Origin: Deinococcales bacterium
Lineage (GTDB): Bacteria; Deinococcota; Deinococci; Deinococcales; JAAFIG01
Reading direction: 5' to 3'
NCBI GenBank assembly: GCA_025352125.1
Contig: JANXTZ010000028.1
Span: 186,001-250,000, forward strand
DNA: 64,000 bases
Shown here: positions 54,544 through 62,787 of the stretch, piece after piece
Numbering within the stretch: position 1 is the stretch's first letter
Layout: every line of letters begins with the position of its first letter
Notes under the pieces: generated by a model
Databases searched by the model: none
What the model saw: only the letters and a program-made list of their open reading frames with translations
Told to the model about the DNA's origin: nothing
Program-made: the position numbers and the translations under genes

Positions 54544-55710
54544 TCAACTTTCAAAAAGCGTGGTTAAGGTCATGGTTTGATTGTGAAAATCACAATGCCC
54601 ACTGGCATGTGGTGATATTTCGCCGTAAGAATAAAACCCAACCTGCTGTGCCCCAAACGGTAAAGCCTCCAACGTGGCTTCCAGTTCGTCTTCAATGTAT
54701 TCGCCCAGCACCAGGCGGCGTCCGACACAACTGATGGCGATGCACAGCATGGTTTGTGACACCAAATCTTTGGTTAAAAACTGAGATTGAACTTCCATCG
54801 CCGCCGAGCTTGCCCCTTCAATCAAACGACCAAAATTGGCTTTCATCAATTGCACCATCGACCTGAAGGGAATGTCACCGGCAAAGGTCATGCTCTGCTG
54901 GTCTTCATCGACTGCCAGAATCGTTCTGACCACACTTTCGCCGTCTTTTGTCCTGAGCGACAGTGGGAAGTGCAAGGCTGATGCCGGAAGCCCGTCTGCC
55001 TGATTTCCCAGATATTTTTTGTACAGCTCGAGTGCCGGTTTGCCGTCCAGCTCGAACAACACGTTTCCCTGCGAACGGGTGACTTCACGCTCAGGTCCAA
55101 AGATATCCCAGCCGCCCTGGCAACCATGATTCATGTTCAGGTCATCGCCGTACAGACCCACCGCCGATACCATTCCCGATTTGGGTAAGCCAGAATCAAT
55201 CGTCCAGGTTCGTTTAAAGGCTGTGCCATCTCCGGCTAAACCGCCAGAAATAACCACCGATGGGGGCAGAATAGAATTTAACCCCGCGATCAGTTCAGTA
55301 CCATTGACCAGCAATCCGTCAGAAAACAAGAGAATGCCTCGAAGCCCACTTTCAGGCTCGAGCGTTAACTTTTGGGCAATCAACTGACCCACCTTGAATG
55401 CGTTCAAACCATTGTTGGCGTCCAGGGAGAGGCTGATGTTTTTGAGATGGGTCTTTTGAAAACGAATTATTGCCACGGACAGGCTGTGGTCAAACAAGGA
55501 GGCACCGTGAATTTCACCCGAGGTTGAACAACCCAAAACCTGCGATTTGGGAAAGGCTTGCACCAGTTCTTCTATCGGTTCTGGACAATCCAAGTAATTG
55601 GAGGCACCAAACACCAGAATCAGGGTTTGACTGGAATCGAGGTGTAGGGGAAAGGTTTTTGACCAACCACTGGTATCTAAAAACATCAAGCTTTCAATTT
55701 GCGAAGCCAT
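54544..55710 (-). CDS. FIST-domain sensor protein
   Basis: 388 residues with FIST_N (about 25-220, VLGCSTSGEIHGASLFDHSLSVA) and FIST_C (about 225-365, ending in GFYSYGEISP). FIST proteins are small-molecule sensors, thought to bind amino acids, usually linked to signalling partners. AAGGAGG precedes the ATG. No membrane or catalytic domain is fused, so it probably acts by contact with the GGDEF-EAL protein encoded next. Confidence 0.9.
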   Translation of the reverse strand: MASQIESLMFLDTSGWSKTFPLHLDSSQTLILVFGASNYLDCPEPIEELVQAFPKSQVLGCSTSGEIHGASLFDHSLSVAIIRFQKTHLKNISLSLDANNGLNAFKVGQLIAQKLTLEPESGLRGILLFSDGLLVNGTELIAGLNSILPPSVVISGGLAGDGTAFKRTWTIDSGLPKSGMVSAVGLYGDDLNMNHGCQGGWDIFGPEREVTRSQGNVLFELDGKPALELYKKYLGNQADGLPASALHFPLSLRTKDGESVVRTILAVDEDQQSMTFAGDIPFRSMVQLMKANFGRLIEGASSAAMEVQSQFLTKDLVSQTMLCIAISCVGRRLVLGEYIEDELEATLEALPFGAQQVGFYSYGEISPHASGHCDFHNQTMTLTTLFES

Positions 55711-55883
55711 GGGCTTGGACCTCCTTGATGGGTCTTTTAAAACAATAGCCCAACAACTCTTTATAAATTCTTACATATTTGTATAAAATGCAACTTTTGA
55801 ACTTTAAGGGAGCCGTTCGTGTTCAACCCTGTGTTGTCCCAAGATTTCACTTTTATCTGGCAAGTCGATTCACCTTGCCAGGC

Positions 55884-56762
55884 TCAAAAATTGTTGATGT
55901 CCTCGATGTGCCCAACCAGCTCGAGCGTGAAATTTCCAAAAGCGCTGTTGTGTTCAAAGTTCTTTGCCGGTGTCATCAGGGCGCCCTGCACTTGGAACTC
56001 CAACAGGGTACCCGAGGCTTGGCTCAGCGTCAGAATCCCGTCACTCGTGTCCCAAAACATGCCTGCGGCATTGGTCGTGCTGTCGCCCGCATGGTCGAGT
56101 TGTTCAAAATAGGTCAGCAGGGCAGTCCCTGGAGTACCAAAATGTACGGCATCCACGAGTTTGTAATGGCGTCCCGTTTCATAAGGTGCCGTCAGGCAAA
56201 CTTCAACGTTGCGCCTGTGGTCGCTGCTCATGATTTGACATAAACTGCCTTTGAAATTGGCGTAACCAATTTGCGCCTGGTAATCGGTCAAATTCGCGTT
56301 GGTCGCAGCTTGATTTAAAAACGACGCCAAAATATTGCTTTTGTCGTGCCCAACATCAATTGGTGTCCTCAATAGCTGCAAACGCGTCTCGCCCTTGGCA
56401 AAGCTTGTGGCAGCCGACACGGTTGCAAAAGAGGCGCTGTAAGATTTGTAAGATTTTGATATTCGCAACTCGAGTTGCGCCTGATCGGCATTTTCGGCGA
56501 TGGTCACGGGTTGAGCTTGGACTCCGGCGGGAAGGTTGTCCACGTAGACAAGAATCGCTGGGTGTGCTTGACCAGAATCTTCGAGTTTGACCGTAATGCC
56601 AACACTCGAGTTGGCTTCCAGGTTCAATTCTTTGGGAAAGACTGAAATCTGAAATTCCTTGCTCAATGCAGGGTCTTGCGAGGATGGAACAGTCATCGTG
56701 GGACAGGCTGTCAGTAACCATGCCAAACCAATAGAAACGACCAACAATTGAATATTTTTCAT
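55884..56762 (-). CDS. Putative lipoprotein, unknown function
   Basis: 292 residues from the ATG at 56762 with AAAGGG 7 bases upstream; the frame to 56801 lacks this. A lipoprotein signal with lipobox LLTAC puts the acylated Cys near residue 20. Residues 35-125 form an Ig-like beta domain (FPKELNLEANSSVGITVKL, then DNLPAGVQAQPVTI). The remaining 165 residues are not recognised. It is probably anchored outside the cell. It has no operon partner. Confidence 0.75.
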   Translation of the reverse strand: MKNIQLLVVSIGLAWLLTACPTMTVPSSQDPALSKEFQISVFPKELNLEANSSVGITVKLEDSGQAHPAILVYVDNLPAGVQAQPVTIAENADQAQLELRISKSYKSYSASFATVSAATSFAKGETRLQLLRTPIDVGHDKSNILASFLNQAATNANLTDYQAQIGYANFKGSLCQIMSSDHRRNVEVCLTAPYETGRHYKLVDAVHFGTPGTALLTYFEQLDHAGDSTTNAAGMFWDTSDGILTLSQASGTLLEFQVQGALMTPAKNFEHNSAFGNFTLELVGHIEDINNF

Positions 56763-57431
56763 GTCACTACCCTTTCTGGACAAAAGGGTAGACGGGTGCA
56801 TAAAACCGGTGACATTCAGTCTGAATGAGTTTGATTTTAAGCTTGGGTCGGTCGCACCACTCGCTCCATTTACCCGAGGTGCCCGAATTGCAGGGTAAAT
56901 CTCATCGCTTCCCGTTGCCGCTAATGTACTTTTAAAGATTAAATCATGTTCGCAAATTTGTCAAGCGTTTTTATCAATTATATCATTTATACTATTTAGT
57001 GATAGACTTGTAAGCGATCCCAAGCAAATCTGAGAATTCAAAATGGTCATTCACCAGTTTAATCGTGTCAACATGCGGAATCAGTTTCTCGAGCACCGCG
57101 TCTAGGGAAAATCATTTGCGCTCAGACTAAGCCACACGTTAATCAGGGCACATACCAAATCTTGAATCGTTTATCTTACAGTAATTTCAGTCTTTATTTT
57201 TACACTTCTATGGTATTGGATTTAAGAATTTCAGGGTTCGGAGGCGATAGTGATCTCTGTACTCGAGGATGGGTTGTTGATACACTCGAGCCTCCAGGCA
57301 ATGTCACCCCCGCAGCACTCGGTATATTCCCAGGAACACTCGAGGCAGTCACCGAATTCAAAGCTGGCAGCACAATGGAAACTGGAGCACTTAATGCGGT
57401 GAAACCCGAGGTTGTGGTTTGGGTTGGGGTG
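56763..57431. other. AT-rich accessory intergenic region
   Basis: About 670 bases with a short palindrome ATTCAGTCTGAAT at 56814-56826, a possible gene remnant at 56992-57103, and CTCGAG-rich sequence from 57260 that looks like decayed Ser/Thr/Pro-rich coding DNA on the minus strand. No intact gene is convincing. Confidence 0.5.
56992..57103 (-). pseudogene. Possible gene remnant
   Basis: A 36-codon stop-to-stop fragment reads naturally (LIPHVDTIKLVNDHFEFSD, then LLGIAYKSITK and stop) but has no start. It looks like the C-terminal end of a lost gene. The family is not recognised. Confidence 0.3.
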
Positions 57432-57541
57432 CCCGAGGGTGAAAGGTTGGTGGTCGTCACGCCGAAAGATGGAGTGCTAACGCTCGAGGGTTCGGTCACG
57501 GCGTTGGTGATGGCGGTACTCGAGCTTGGGGTTGGTTGCGC
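57432..57541. repeat. Diverged repeat, copy A
   Basis: About 100 bases similar to copy B at 58509-58611: both contain GAGGGTGAAAGGTT and, further on, CTCGAGCTTGGGGTTG-like ends. On the minus strand both encode FGVTTTNLSPS. They flank the two-gene module at 57622-58421. Confidence 0.6.
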
Positions 57542-57547
57542 TCAGAA

Positions 57548-57576
57548 TTGACAAATCATTCTTACAACGATAATGT
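57548..57576 (+). promoter_or_regulatory. Sigma-70-type promoter of the TA-like module
   Basis: -35 TTGACA (57548-57553), 17-base spacer, -10 TAATGT (57571-57576). It lies just after repeat copy A. Confidence 0.75.
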
Positions 57577-57621
57577 TGTGTCAACGCTCCCAGACTTCGA
57601 CCAAAACGGCAACCTTCCCCC

Positions 57622-58032
57622 ATGCAAACATGCTTGCACTTGGACTGCTTTGACCCAACATTTCGCCTGGAATACCCACCGCGCCATCATATCGGCGGAC
57701 TCCGCGCCGCCCTGACCAGCCTTCACACCTGTGGCTGCCAAACCGCTTGGATCGACGGAAGTTTCACCACCAGTAAAGACAAACCAGGCGACATTGACGT
57801 TTGCTACGACACCACCGACTTTGCAAAATTAAAACAACTCGAGCCAACACTACTGGATTTCACGAACGCTCGAGCCAGCATGAAACAAAAATTTAGTTGC
57901 GAATGCTTTCCTGCAAATTTACCCGCAGAACCAGGCGGACTCACGTTTCTCGAGTTTTTTCAAGTCAGTAAAAACCAAGAAGCCAAAGGTATCATTCGAC
58001 TGAACTTAAACAGCCTGGGGGTCACACCATGA
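57622..58032 (+). CDS. Nucleotidyltransferase-like protein of a toxin-antitoxin-like pair
   Basis: 136 residues. GSF (46-48) followed by KPGDIDV with Asp57 and Asp59 matches the GSx-DxD core of minimal nucleotidyltransferases, as in the DUF6932-type family often found with HTH partners. A typical third acidic residue is not obvious. No Shine-Dalgarno sequence is seen. It overlaps the HTH gene by 4 bases. A toxin role or AMP-transfer to a partner is inferred from such pairs. Confidence 0.68.
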   Translation: MQTCLHLDCFDPTFRLEYPPRHHIGGLRAALTSLHTCGCQTAWIDGSFTTSKDKPGDIDVCYDTTDFAKLKQLEPTLLDFTNARASMKQKFSCECFPANLPAEPGGLTFLEFFQVSKNQEAKGIIRLNLNSLGVTP

Positions 58033-58421
58033 TCGAGAATCAACGGCAGTACAACCTAACCAAAGCCAACCTCGAGCGTTTCAAAATAACCCTTTCATAC
58101 ATTGTGCAACAAGACATTTCAAAACTCGAGGTGCAAATTCAAAGGGACGCGGTGCAAAGTGAAATCGAGGTTTTAACCAATCAATTAAACGCTTTTGACG
58201 AATTGCAAAATGGACAAACCCAAGTTGAACTTGGGGCTTTTGAAGACATTGCCGAGAAATTGATTCAAGCTCGGGTCGCAAGAGGATTTACGCAAGCAGA
58301 TTTAGCGGCAAGATTGAAGATGAAACCGCAACAAATTCAACGTTACGAAGCTTCCAAGTACGCGAATGCAAGTTTAACCAGGGTGCTCGAGGTGGCAAGG
58401 GTTTTACAAAACGCGAAATGA
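58029..58421 (+). CDS. XRE-family HTH protein (antitoxin-like)
   Basis: 130 residues. The N-terminal half (to about 75) is helical; residues 77-125 are an XRE/Cro-type helix-turn-helix (ARGFTQADLAARLKMKPQQI, then RYE). The ATG overlaps the upstream stop (ATGA). In TA-like pairs the HTH protein binds the partner and its own promoter, here probably 57548-57576. Confidence 0.85.
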   Translation: MIENQRQYNLTKANLERFKITLSYIVQQDISKLEVQIQRDAVQSEIEVLTNQLNAFDELQNGQTQVELGAFEDIAEKLIQARVARGFTQADLAARLKMKPQQIQRYEASKYANASLTRVLEVARVLQNAK

Positions 58422-58508
58422 TCTCGAGCGAAAAAAATCTGAAAAACCAGCAGAAAGAACCCCGAGATTCTGAAAAGGTTTCTCGAGGTAAGTTTGAATT
58501 CCAAAATA

Positions 58509-58611
58509 GATGAGGGTGAAAGGTTTGTCGTGGTCACACCAAACGTTAGGGGGTTGACGCTTGAGATTAAGGCATTGGTAATGGCGACTCGAGCTTGGGT
58601 TGCTACGCGAC
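58509..58611. repeat. Diverged repeat, copy B
   Basis: Counterpart of copy A (57432-57541). Between here and 58790 the minus strand again reads as Ser/Thr/Pro/Asn-rich but frameshifted sequence (ATNPTPSSSIPTFTP). Confidence 0.6.
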
Positions 58612-58808
58612 TGGAAGGTTTGAACGGCTTGTGACGCAGATGGGGTGACGGCGCTAACGCTTGGAACACCCAGGTTTGTGCTGGTGGGGGTGACGGGGGC
58701 TTGAAGGGTCGTGATCGAGAAATCTGAATTTGCTGGAGTGAAGGTTGGGATACTCGAGGATGGAGTCGGATTGGTTGCGCTCGAGCTTTTCCGCGTATGA
58801 TGCGTCAA

Positions 58809-59717
58809 ATGGCAGAACCCAAAAGAATCGTCAGCGTTTCACTCGGATCAAGCAAACGCAACGCCAGCGCCCAGTACGACGTGCTGGATCAAAGTTTCCT
58901 GCTCGAGCGCATCGGCACGGACGGCAGCATGGAAAAAATGGCGGAACTCTTCCGCGAACTCGACGGCAAGGTGGCGGCGTTCGGTTTGGGCGGCACGGAC
59001 TTAAACATTGTCGCTGGCGATAAAACCTACAGTTTTAAGGATATCAAAGCGCTGGTTGCCAATGCCAAAATTACGCCTGTTCTTGACGGTGGCGGCTTGA
59101 AGCACACGCTCGAGCGTGAAGCGATTCGGCAACTCGAGCCACTGATTGGTTGGAACGGACGCAAAACCCTGATGGTTTCGGCGGTGGATCGTTTTGGCAT
59201 GGCAGAGGCGCTCTCCGAGGCTGGCGCGAACGTGTTGTACGGTGACCTCATCTTTGGTTTGGGTTTGCCGATTCCAATTCGTTCGATTGTCACACTCCGA
59301 ACCTTCGCGCAGATTTTGCTGCCCGTGATTACACAGTTACCGTTCAAATGGTTTTATCCGACGGGCGAAAAACAAGACAAGATCGAACGCGACGCTCGAG
59401 TCAAGCATTATGAATGGGCGGATGTGATTGCGGGGGATTTCTTGTACATCAACCGTTACCGCCCCGAGAAGTTAACAGGCAAAACGATATTGACCAACAC
59501 CATTACCGCCAGCGATGTCGAGGCTTTGAAAGCGGCGGGCGCAAAACGCCTGATTGCGACCACACCAAAATTGAACGGTCGCAACTTTGGCACGAACGTC
59601 ATGGAAGCGTTTTTTGTCGCGGCAAGCGGTAAAAATCGCGTGTTGACGTCGCAAGAATTGACCGAATTTATCAAACTGGTTGGTTTCAAACCCGAAGTTT
59701 ACGAATTGAACCCATAA
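58809..59717 (+). CDS. Quinate 5-dehydrogenase-like protein
   Basis: 302 residues from the ATG at 58809; an in-frame ATG at 58797 is an alternative. A TATGAT -10 box 7 bases upstream suggests a leaderless message, and no Shine-Dalgarno sequence is seen. The sequence has FGLGGTDLNI near 55, SAVDRFGMAEALSEAGANVLYGDLIF near 125 and KTILTNTITASDVEALKAAGAKRLI near 225, resembling a family labelled quinate 5-dehydrogenase in several genomes. A Rossmann-like glycine pattern is present but biochemical evidence for the label is unknown to me. It stands alone. Confidence 0.6.
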   Translation: MAEPKRIVSVSLGSSKRNASAQYDVLDQSFLLERIGTDGSMEKMAELFRELDGKVAAFGLGGTDLNIVAGDKTYSFKDIKALVANAKITPVLDGGGLKHTLEREAIRQLEPLIGWNGRKTLMVSAVDRFGMAEALSEAGANVLYGDLIFGLGLPIPIRSIVTLRTFAQILLPVITQLPFKWFYPTGEKQDKIERDARVKHYEWADVIAGDFLYINRYRPEKLTGKTILTNTITASDVEALKAAGAKRLIATTPKLNGRNFGTNVMEAFFVAASGKNRVLTSQELTEFIKLVGFKPEVYELNP

Positions 59718-59718
59718 T

Positions 59719-60933
59719 CTATTTTTTGACACTCAACCGTTGCGCCTCGAGCATCGAGGCTTTTGCATCCGCCCCACCAATCAAACAGCGCTCGAGTTGT
59801 CCCTCGAGAATCGCCCGCCAATCTTGAAAGTCAACCAAGTGCGGCAGGTTGTAACTGCGGTCCAGCGCCTCGAGTCCGGCTTTCATGACTGGATTGCTGG
59901 CAAAATCGCCCAGCAGCTTGACGGCGCTTTTGCGAACGGGCAGGTAATAACTTTGCTTGTCGAATTTGACAATGTTGTCGGGTTTGGTCAGGTATTGCCA
60001 GAATTCAAACGCGCCCTTGTTCTGCTCTGGCGGATTGCCTTTGAACGTCACCAATTGGGTTTCTCCGGCAATGGTCTTGCCTGGAAGCGCAACCGCGCCG
60101 ACTTGAAACGGGGCGCTCGAGGGCAGGAACGGGTAGGCACTGGTTGGCACGACCACCATGAAAGCTTTGGTGCGCAAAAAGTCAATCACGGCAAAATTGG
60201 CTTGCCCAAAGGTGCGAATGATCGCGTATTTGGGCGTCAAGTCTTTGATAAATTGCAGGGTGCTGATCGTGGTCGCCTCGTCAAAAGTGGGCAGGTTGTC
60301 CGAACCGAGCAGGTTACCACCTCGGCTCGAGACCATCGAACCAAAAATCCAGGCATCGGTGAAGAAGATCGCACCCTTGCTTGTGCGGTTGGTCAAGGCT
60401 TTGGCTGCTGTCGCAAATTCGTCCCAGGTTTTGGGTGGGGTTAAACCTTTGGCTCTGAAGGCATCGGCGTTGTAAAACAGCAACAAGGTGCTGGATGCCC
60501 ACGGTAAACCCAACCTCGCGCCAGAAACATTGCCGTTGTCCCAAAAGGTTGGAAAAAAATCTTGAGTTGTGCCTTTGGGAAGGCTTGCAATTTGATCATT
60601 CATGTTCTCGAGGACGCTGGGTTTGGTCAGCGCAAGGGTGCTAAAAAAAGCATTGTCCACCATTGCCATGCCTGGCAGTCCACCCGCGCGAAGCGCCGCC
60701 GTGACTTTGATTTGAATGGTTTTGAAATCGCCAATGTATTGCGGGTCGATCTGGTATTTGTTCTGGGATTTATTGAAATCCACCGCAAATTGATCCAGAA
60801 CGCTCGAGCCTGTCTCCTGACCCAGGTAATGCCAGAAGACAATCTTGGTGGGCGCTGCCAGGACATTGCCAAAACCGAGCACAATGGGCGCGAGCACGGC
60901 GCATAAAAAAGAGAAGAAAACTCGAGATTTCAC
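59719..60933 (-). CDS. Sugar-type ABC solute-binding protein, orphan
   Basis: 404 residues from the GTG at 60933, which lies 6 bases after a TATAGT -10 box; the longer frame to 60978 would include the promoter. Signal peptide (about 1-27) without a lipobox. The body is a family-1 extracellular binding protein: KIVFWHYLGQETGSSVLDQF, DAFRAKGLTPPKTWDEFATA near 150, KGAFEFWQYL near 310. Its resemblance is to sugar or glycerol-3-phosphate (UgpB) binders. No permease or ATPase is adjacent; partner subunits must lie elsewhere. Confidence 0.88.
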   Translation of the reverse strand: MKSRVFFSFLCAVLAPIVLGFGNVLAAPTKIVFWHYLGQETGSSVLDQFAVDFNKSQNKYQIDPQYIGDFKTIQIKVTAALRAGGLPGMAMVDNAFFSTLALTKPSVLENMNDQIASLPKGTTQDFFPTFWDNGNVSGARLGLPWASSTLLLFYNADAFRAKGLTPPKTWDEFATAAKALTNRTSKGAIFFTDAWIFGSMVSSRGGNLLGSDNLPTFDEATTISTLQFIKDLTPKYAIIRTFGQANFAVIDFLRTKAFMVVVPTSAYPFLPSSAPFQVGAVALPGKTIAGETQLVTFKGNPPEQNKGAFEFWQYLTKPDNIVKFDKQSYYLPVRKSAVKLLGDFASNPVMKAGLEALDRSYNLPHLVDFQDWRAILEGQLERCLIGGADAKASMLEAQRLSVKK

Positions 60934-60945
60934 ATGATTACTATA
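60934..60945 (-). promoter_or_regulatory. Leaderless -10 box for orphan binding protein
   Basis: TATAGT on the minus strand (60945-60940), then 6 bases, then GTG at 60933. No TTGATA operator is seen upstream. Confidence 0.55.
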
Positions 60946-61027
60946 GCCTGCGATTACTGAAAGCCTTGTGTGAAACAACCCAATGCATGTTCAGCGCAGG
61001 TCTCAATCAAGGCTTTGGTTTTGAATC

Positions 61028-61056
61028 AAAAAATCCCGATGATAAAATCGGGATTT
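61028..61056 (-). terminator. Terminator after merR-type gene
   Basis: AAATCCCGAT (61031-61040) pairs with ATCGGGATTT (61047-61056); on the minus strand the stem is followed by a T-run. Confidence 0.85.
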
Positions 61057-61076
61057 CCCTGACTGAAACTAAAGTT

Positions 61077-61406
61077 TTAAGCGTCGTGCATGATTTTATC
61101 GAGACGGTCAATCATGGTTTTGAAGGTGGTTGCGCGTTCGATCAGGCGACCACGGTGTTTTTCCATGCTGGCTTTGGCTTTTTTGGATTCGTGCAAAACC
61201 ACGCGAATGTCATCGAGCGGCATGTCCACCTCGCGCAAACTGCGAATGCGCTCGGCGGTTGGAATTTGCTTTAAGTCGTAATACCGATAACCAGTTTCGT
61301 TGTCTACGGTGTTGGGTTGCAGCAAACCCTCTGCGTCGTACAGGCGCAAGGCGCGAACAGAGAGTCCTGTGAGTTGAGAGAACCGACCTATTGGAACGAG
61401 ATTCAA
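61077..61406 (-). CDS. MerR-family transcriptional regulator
   Basis: 109 residues from a TTG codon with AAGGAGG 5 bases upstream; the frame to 61499 is an unlikely extension. HTH and wing (IGRFSQLTGLSVRALRLYDAEGLL, residues 6-29, and NETGYRYYD) are typical. The C-terminal helix is short, and no cysteine or metal motif is visible, so an organic ligand or none is likely. The palindrome at 61582-61597 beside a -10 box suggests autoregulation. No effector gene is adjacent on the same strand. Confidence 0.85.
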   Translation of the reverse strand: MNLVPIGRFSQLTGLSVRALRLYDAEGLLQPNTVDNETGYRYYDLKQIPTAERIRSLREVDMPLDDIRVVLHESKKAKASMEKHRGRLIERATTFKTMIDRLDKIMHDA

Positions 61407-61576
61407 GAGTGCCTCCTTCGTTTTCTTAAAACACGTTTTCAAACCAGGGCTTGAACACGCATTGCGAGATTCAATCAGGTCGATGTGCCTCTTTGACAAG
61501 ACATTCCAAAACGCAAATTCCCCAATCCGAATTTTGGTTTTTACACATTATTTCTGATTAAACATTTTGAGTCTGA

Positions 61577-61597
61577 AGTATACCCTAACGTAAGGGT
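61577..61597 (-). promoter_or_regulatory. MerR-type operator and -10 box
   Basis: Palindrome ACCCTAACGTAAGGGT (61582-61597, one pair mismatched) abuts a minus-strand -10 box TATACT (61582-61577). MerR proteins bind such dyads in the promoter spacer. A good -35 box is not evident. Confidence 0.65.
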
Positions 61598-61642
61598 CAA
61601 GCAACGGAACGTCTTGAAGAAGTTGGCTTGAACCTCAGAATA

Positions 61643-61683
61643 ACAATACTCTTCCAGGATAGATTTTGTGTGAATATTGCACA
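61643..61683 (-). promoter_or_regulatory. CRP-like site with -10 box upstream of merR-type gene
   Basis: TGTGAATATTGCACA (61669-61683), then 21 bases to a minus-strand -10 box TATTGT (61648-61643). Same geometry as at 32479 and 43501. The transcript would run through the MerR operator into the regulator gene. Confidence 0.6.
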
Positions 61684-61871
61684 TTTTAGCGTCTGTGATA
61701 GGGCTTTTGCGCTTGGAAAATTTCAAAAATACAATGGTGTTCTCATTTGAAGCCAAAAGTAATGAGGCTAGATTCGACAAAAGTATTCTCTGCGGTAAGG
61801 GTTTTTTAGGGCATTTGTGAACCTTATACAAGATGAAGAACCCTGACATTTCGGGTCCTGGTTCTTCGGGG

Positions 61872-62295
61872 TTTAAGTGAAAATTTCAAACAATTTGGCA
61901 ATCAATTCAAAATCGCTGCGCCCAATCTCGAGGTGTCCACGCAAAAACGGATAACCCCAACGTGCGGGGTTTTCGATGAACTCGAGCTTGGCAATCAAAG
62001 GTCGAATTGGCACAATTTGTGCAACCTCGAGAAACCTCACATCGCGTCGCCAGGGTTTAAAGTCGCCCAGGTCGGCTTGGTAGGTTGGGTGGGCTAGAAT
62101 TTCTCCGATGGCGGTGAAAGCTTGCAGCGTTTGGCTGTCTGGTGCAAGTTCTTGACGCGGCGAATAGTAAATAATCCAGTCCTTTGCCTGCATTTTCTCG
62201 AGCGCGGGTTTTTTGCCGTGTCCGAGTTGACAAAATCCGCCCTTAACGCCGTTCAGAACATGATCGTGAGAGGCGACGCCAATCCAGTAACGCAT
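61872..62295 (-). CDS. EVE-domain protein
   Basis: 140 residues, essentially one EVE (PUA-like) domain: WIGVASHDHV at the start, KPALEKMQAKDWIIYYSPR near 30, and NPARWGYPFLRGHLEIG near 110. EVE domains bind modified bases in RNA or DNA. Its ATG shares one base with the MarR-type stop codon upstream, so the two are co-translated. The stop codon is at 61873-61875. Function beyond base recognition is unknown. Confidence 0.85.
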
Positions 62296-62735
62296 TATTC
62301 CTCCAAAAGCGTTTGTAAAGTCAGTGCAAATTCCCGAGGTCGCTCGAGCTTGGAAAAGAAGCTCTTGTCGACCGCTTCAACGGCTTTGATGGCGATGTTC
62401 ACCAAAGCCAGACCTGTCGGAGTGATGGTTAACAGTTTGGCTCGAGCGTCCATCGGGTCGGTCTGGCGCATCAGATAACCCTTGGACTCTAAGGTTCTGA
62501 CCACCTGTGAGGTCATCATGACATCGGTGTTGGCGTGCTGCGCCAGCAACACTTGCGCAATGCCTTTGTCTTGCTTTGAAAGCCACGCCAGGCTTGCCAG
62601 CAGCACAAATTGCACGTGGGTCAAATCCAGAGGCTCGAGCGCTGCCCGAATTTGGCGTTGCCAGGCGTTGGTGACACGCCAGAGCAAAAAGCCTGGGTTG
62701 TCGTTGGGTTCGGAAAATTCGGTTTGAAGTGGCAT
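62295..62735 (-). CDS. MarR-family transcriptional regulator
   Basis: 146 residues from the ATG at 62735; the frame to 62969 is an N-terminal extension without family resemblance. Winged helix with DLTHVQFVLLASLAWLSKQ (near 36), VLLAQHANTDVMMTSQVVRT (near 62) and the wing DPMDARAKLLTITPTG (near 93). Only a weak AGGTAG precedes the start. MarR proteins usually repress efflux or stress genes and respond to small aromatic ligands; the target here is unknown. Confidence 0.88.
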   Translation of the reverse strand: MPLQTEFSEPNDNPGFLLWRVTNAWQRQIRAALEPLDLTHVQFVLLASLAWLSKQDKGIAQVLLAQHANTDVMMTSQVVRTLESKGYLMRQTDPMDARAKLLTITPTGLALVNIAIKAVEAVDKSFFSKLERPREFALTLQTLLEE

Positions 62736-62787
62736 GACAGATGCTACCTGACTCGAGCGAGATGAGGTCTCTTGAAAACGAACGCGA

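Noticed and set aside
57162-57551. 129-codon plus-strand frame before the TA-like module
   Set aside because: It covers decayed repeat sequence, has no ribosome site or family resemblance, and its opposite strand reads equally well.
58404-58808. 134-codon minus-strand Ser/Thr/Pro-rich frame
   Set aside because: It spans repeat copy B but changes frame relative to the similarity with copy A; treated as remnant or repeat.
61541-61849. 102-codon minus-strand frame upstream of merR
   Set aside because: It runs across the CRP-like site, the MerR operator and a promoter, with no family resemblance.
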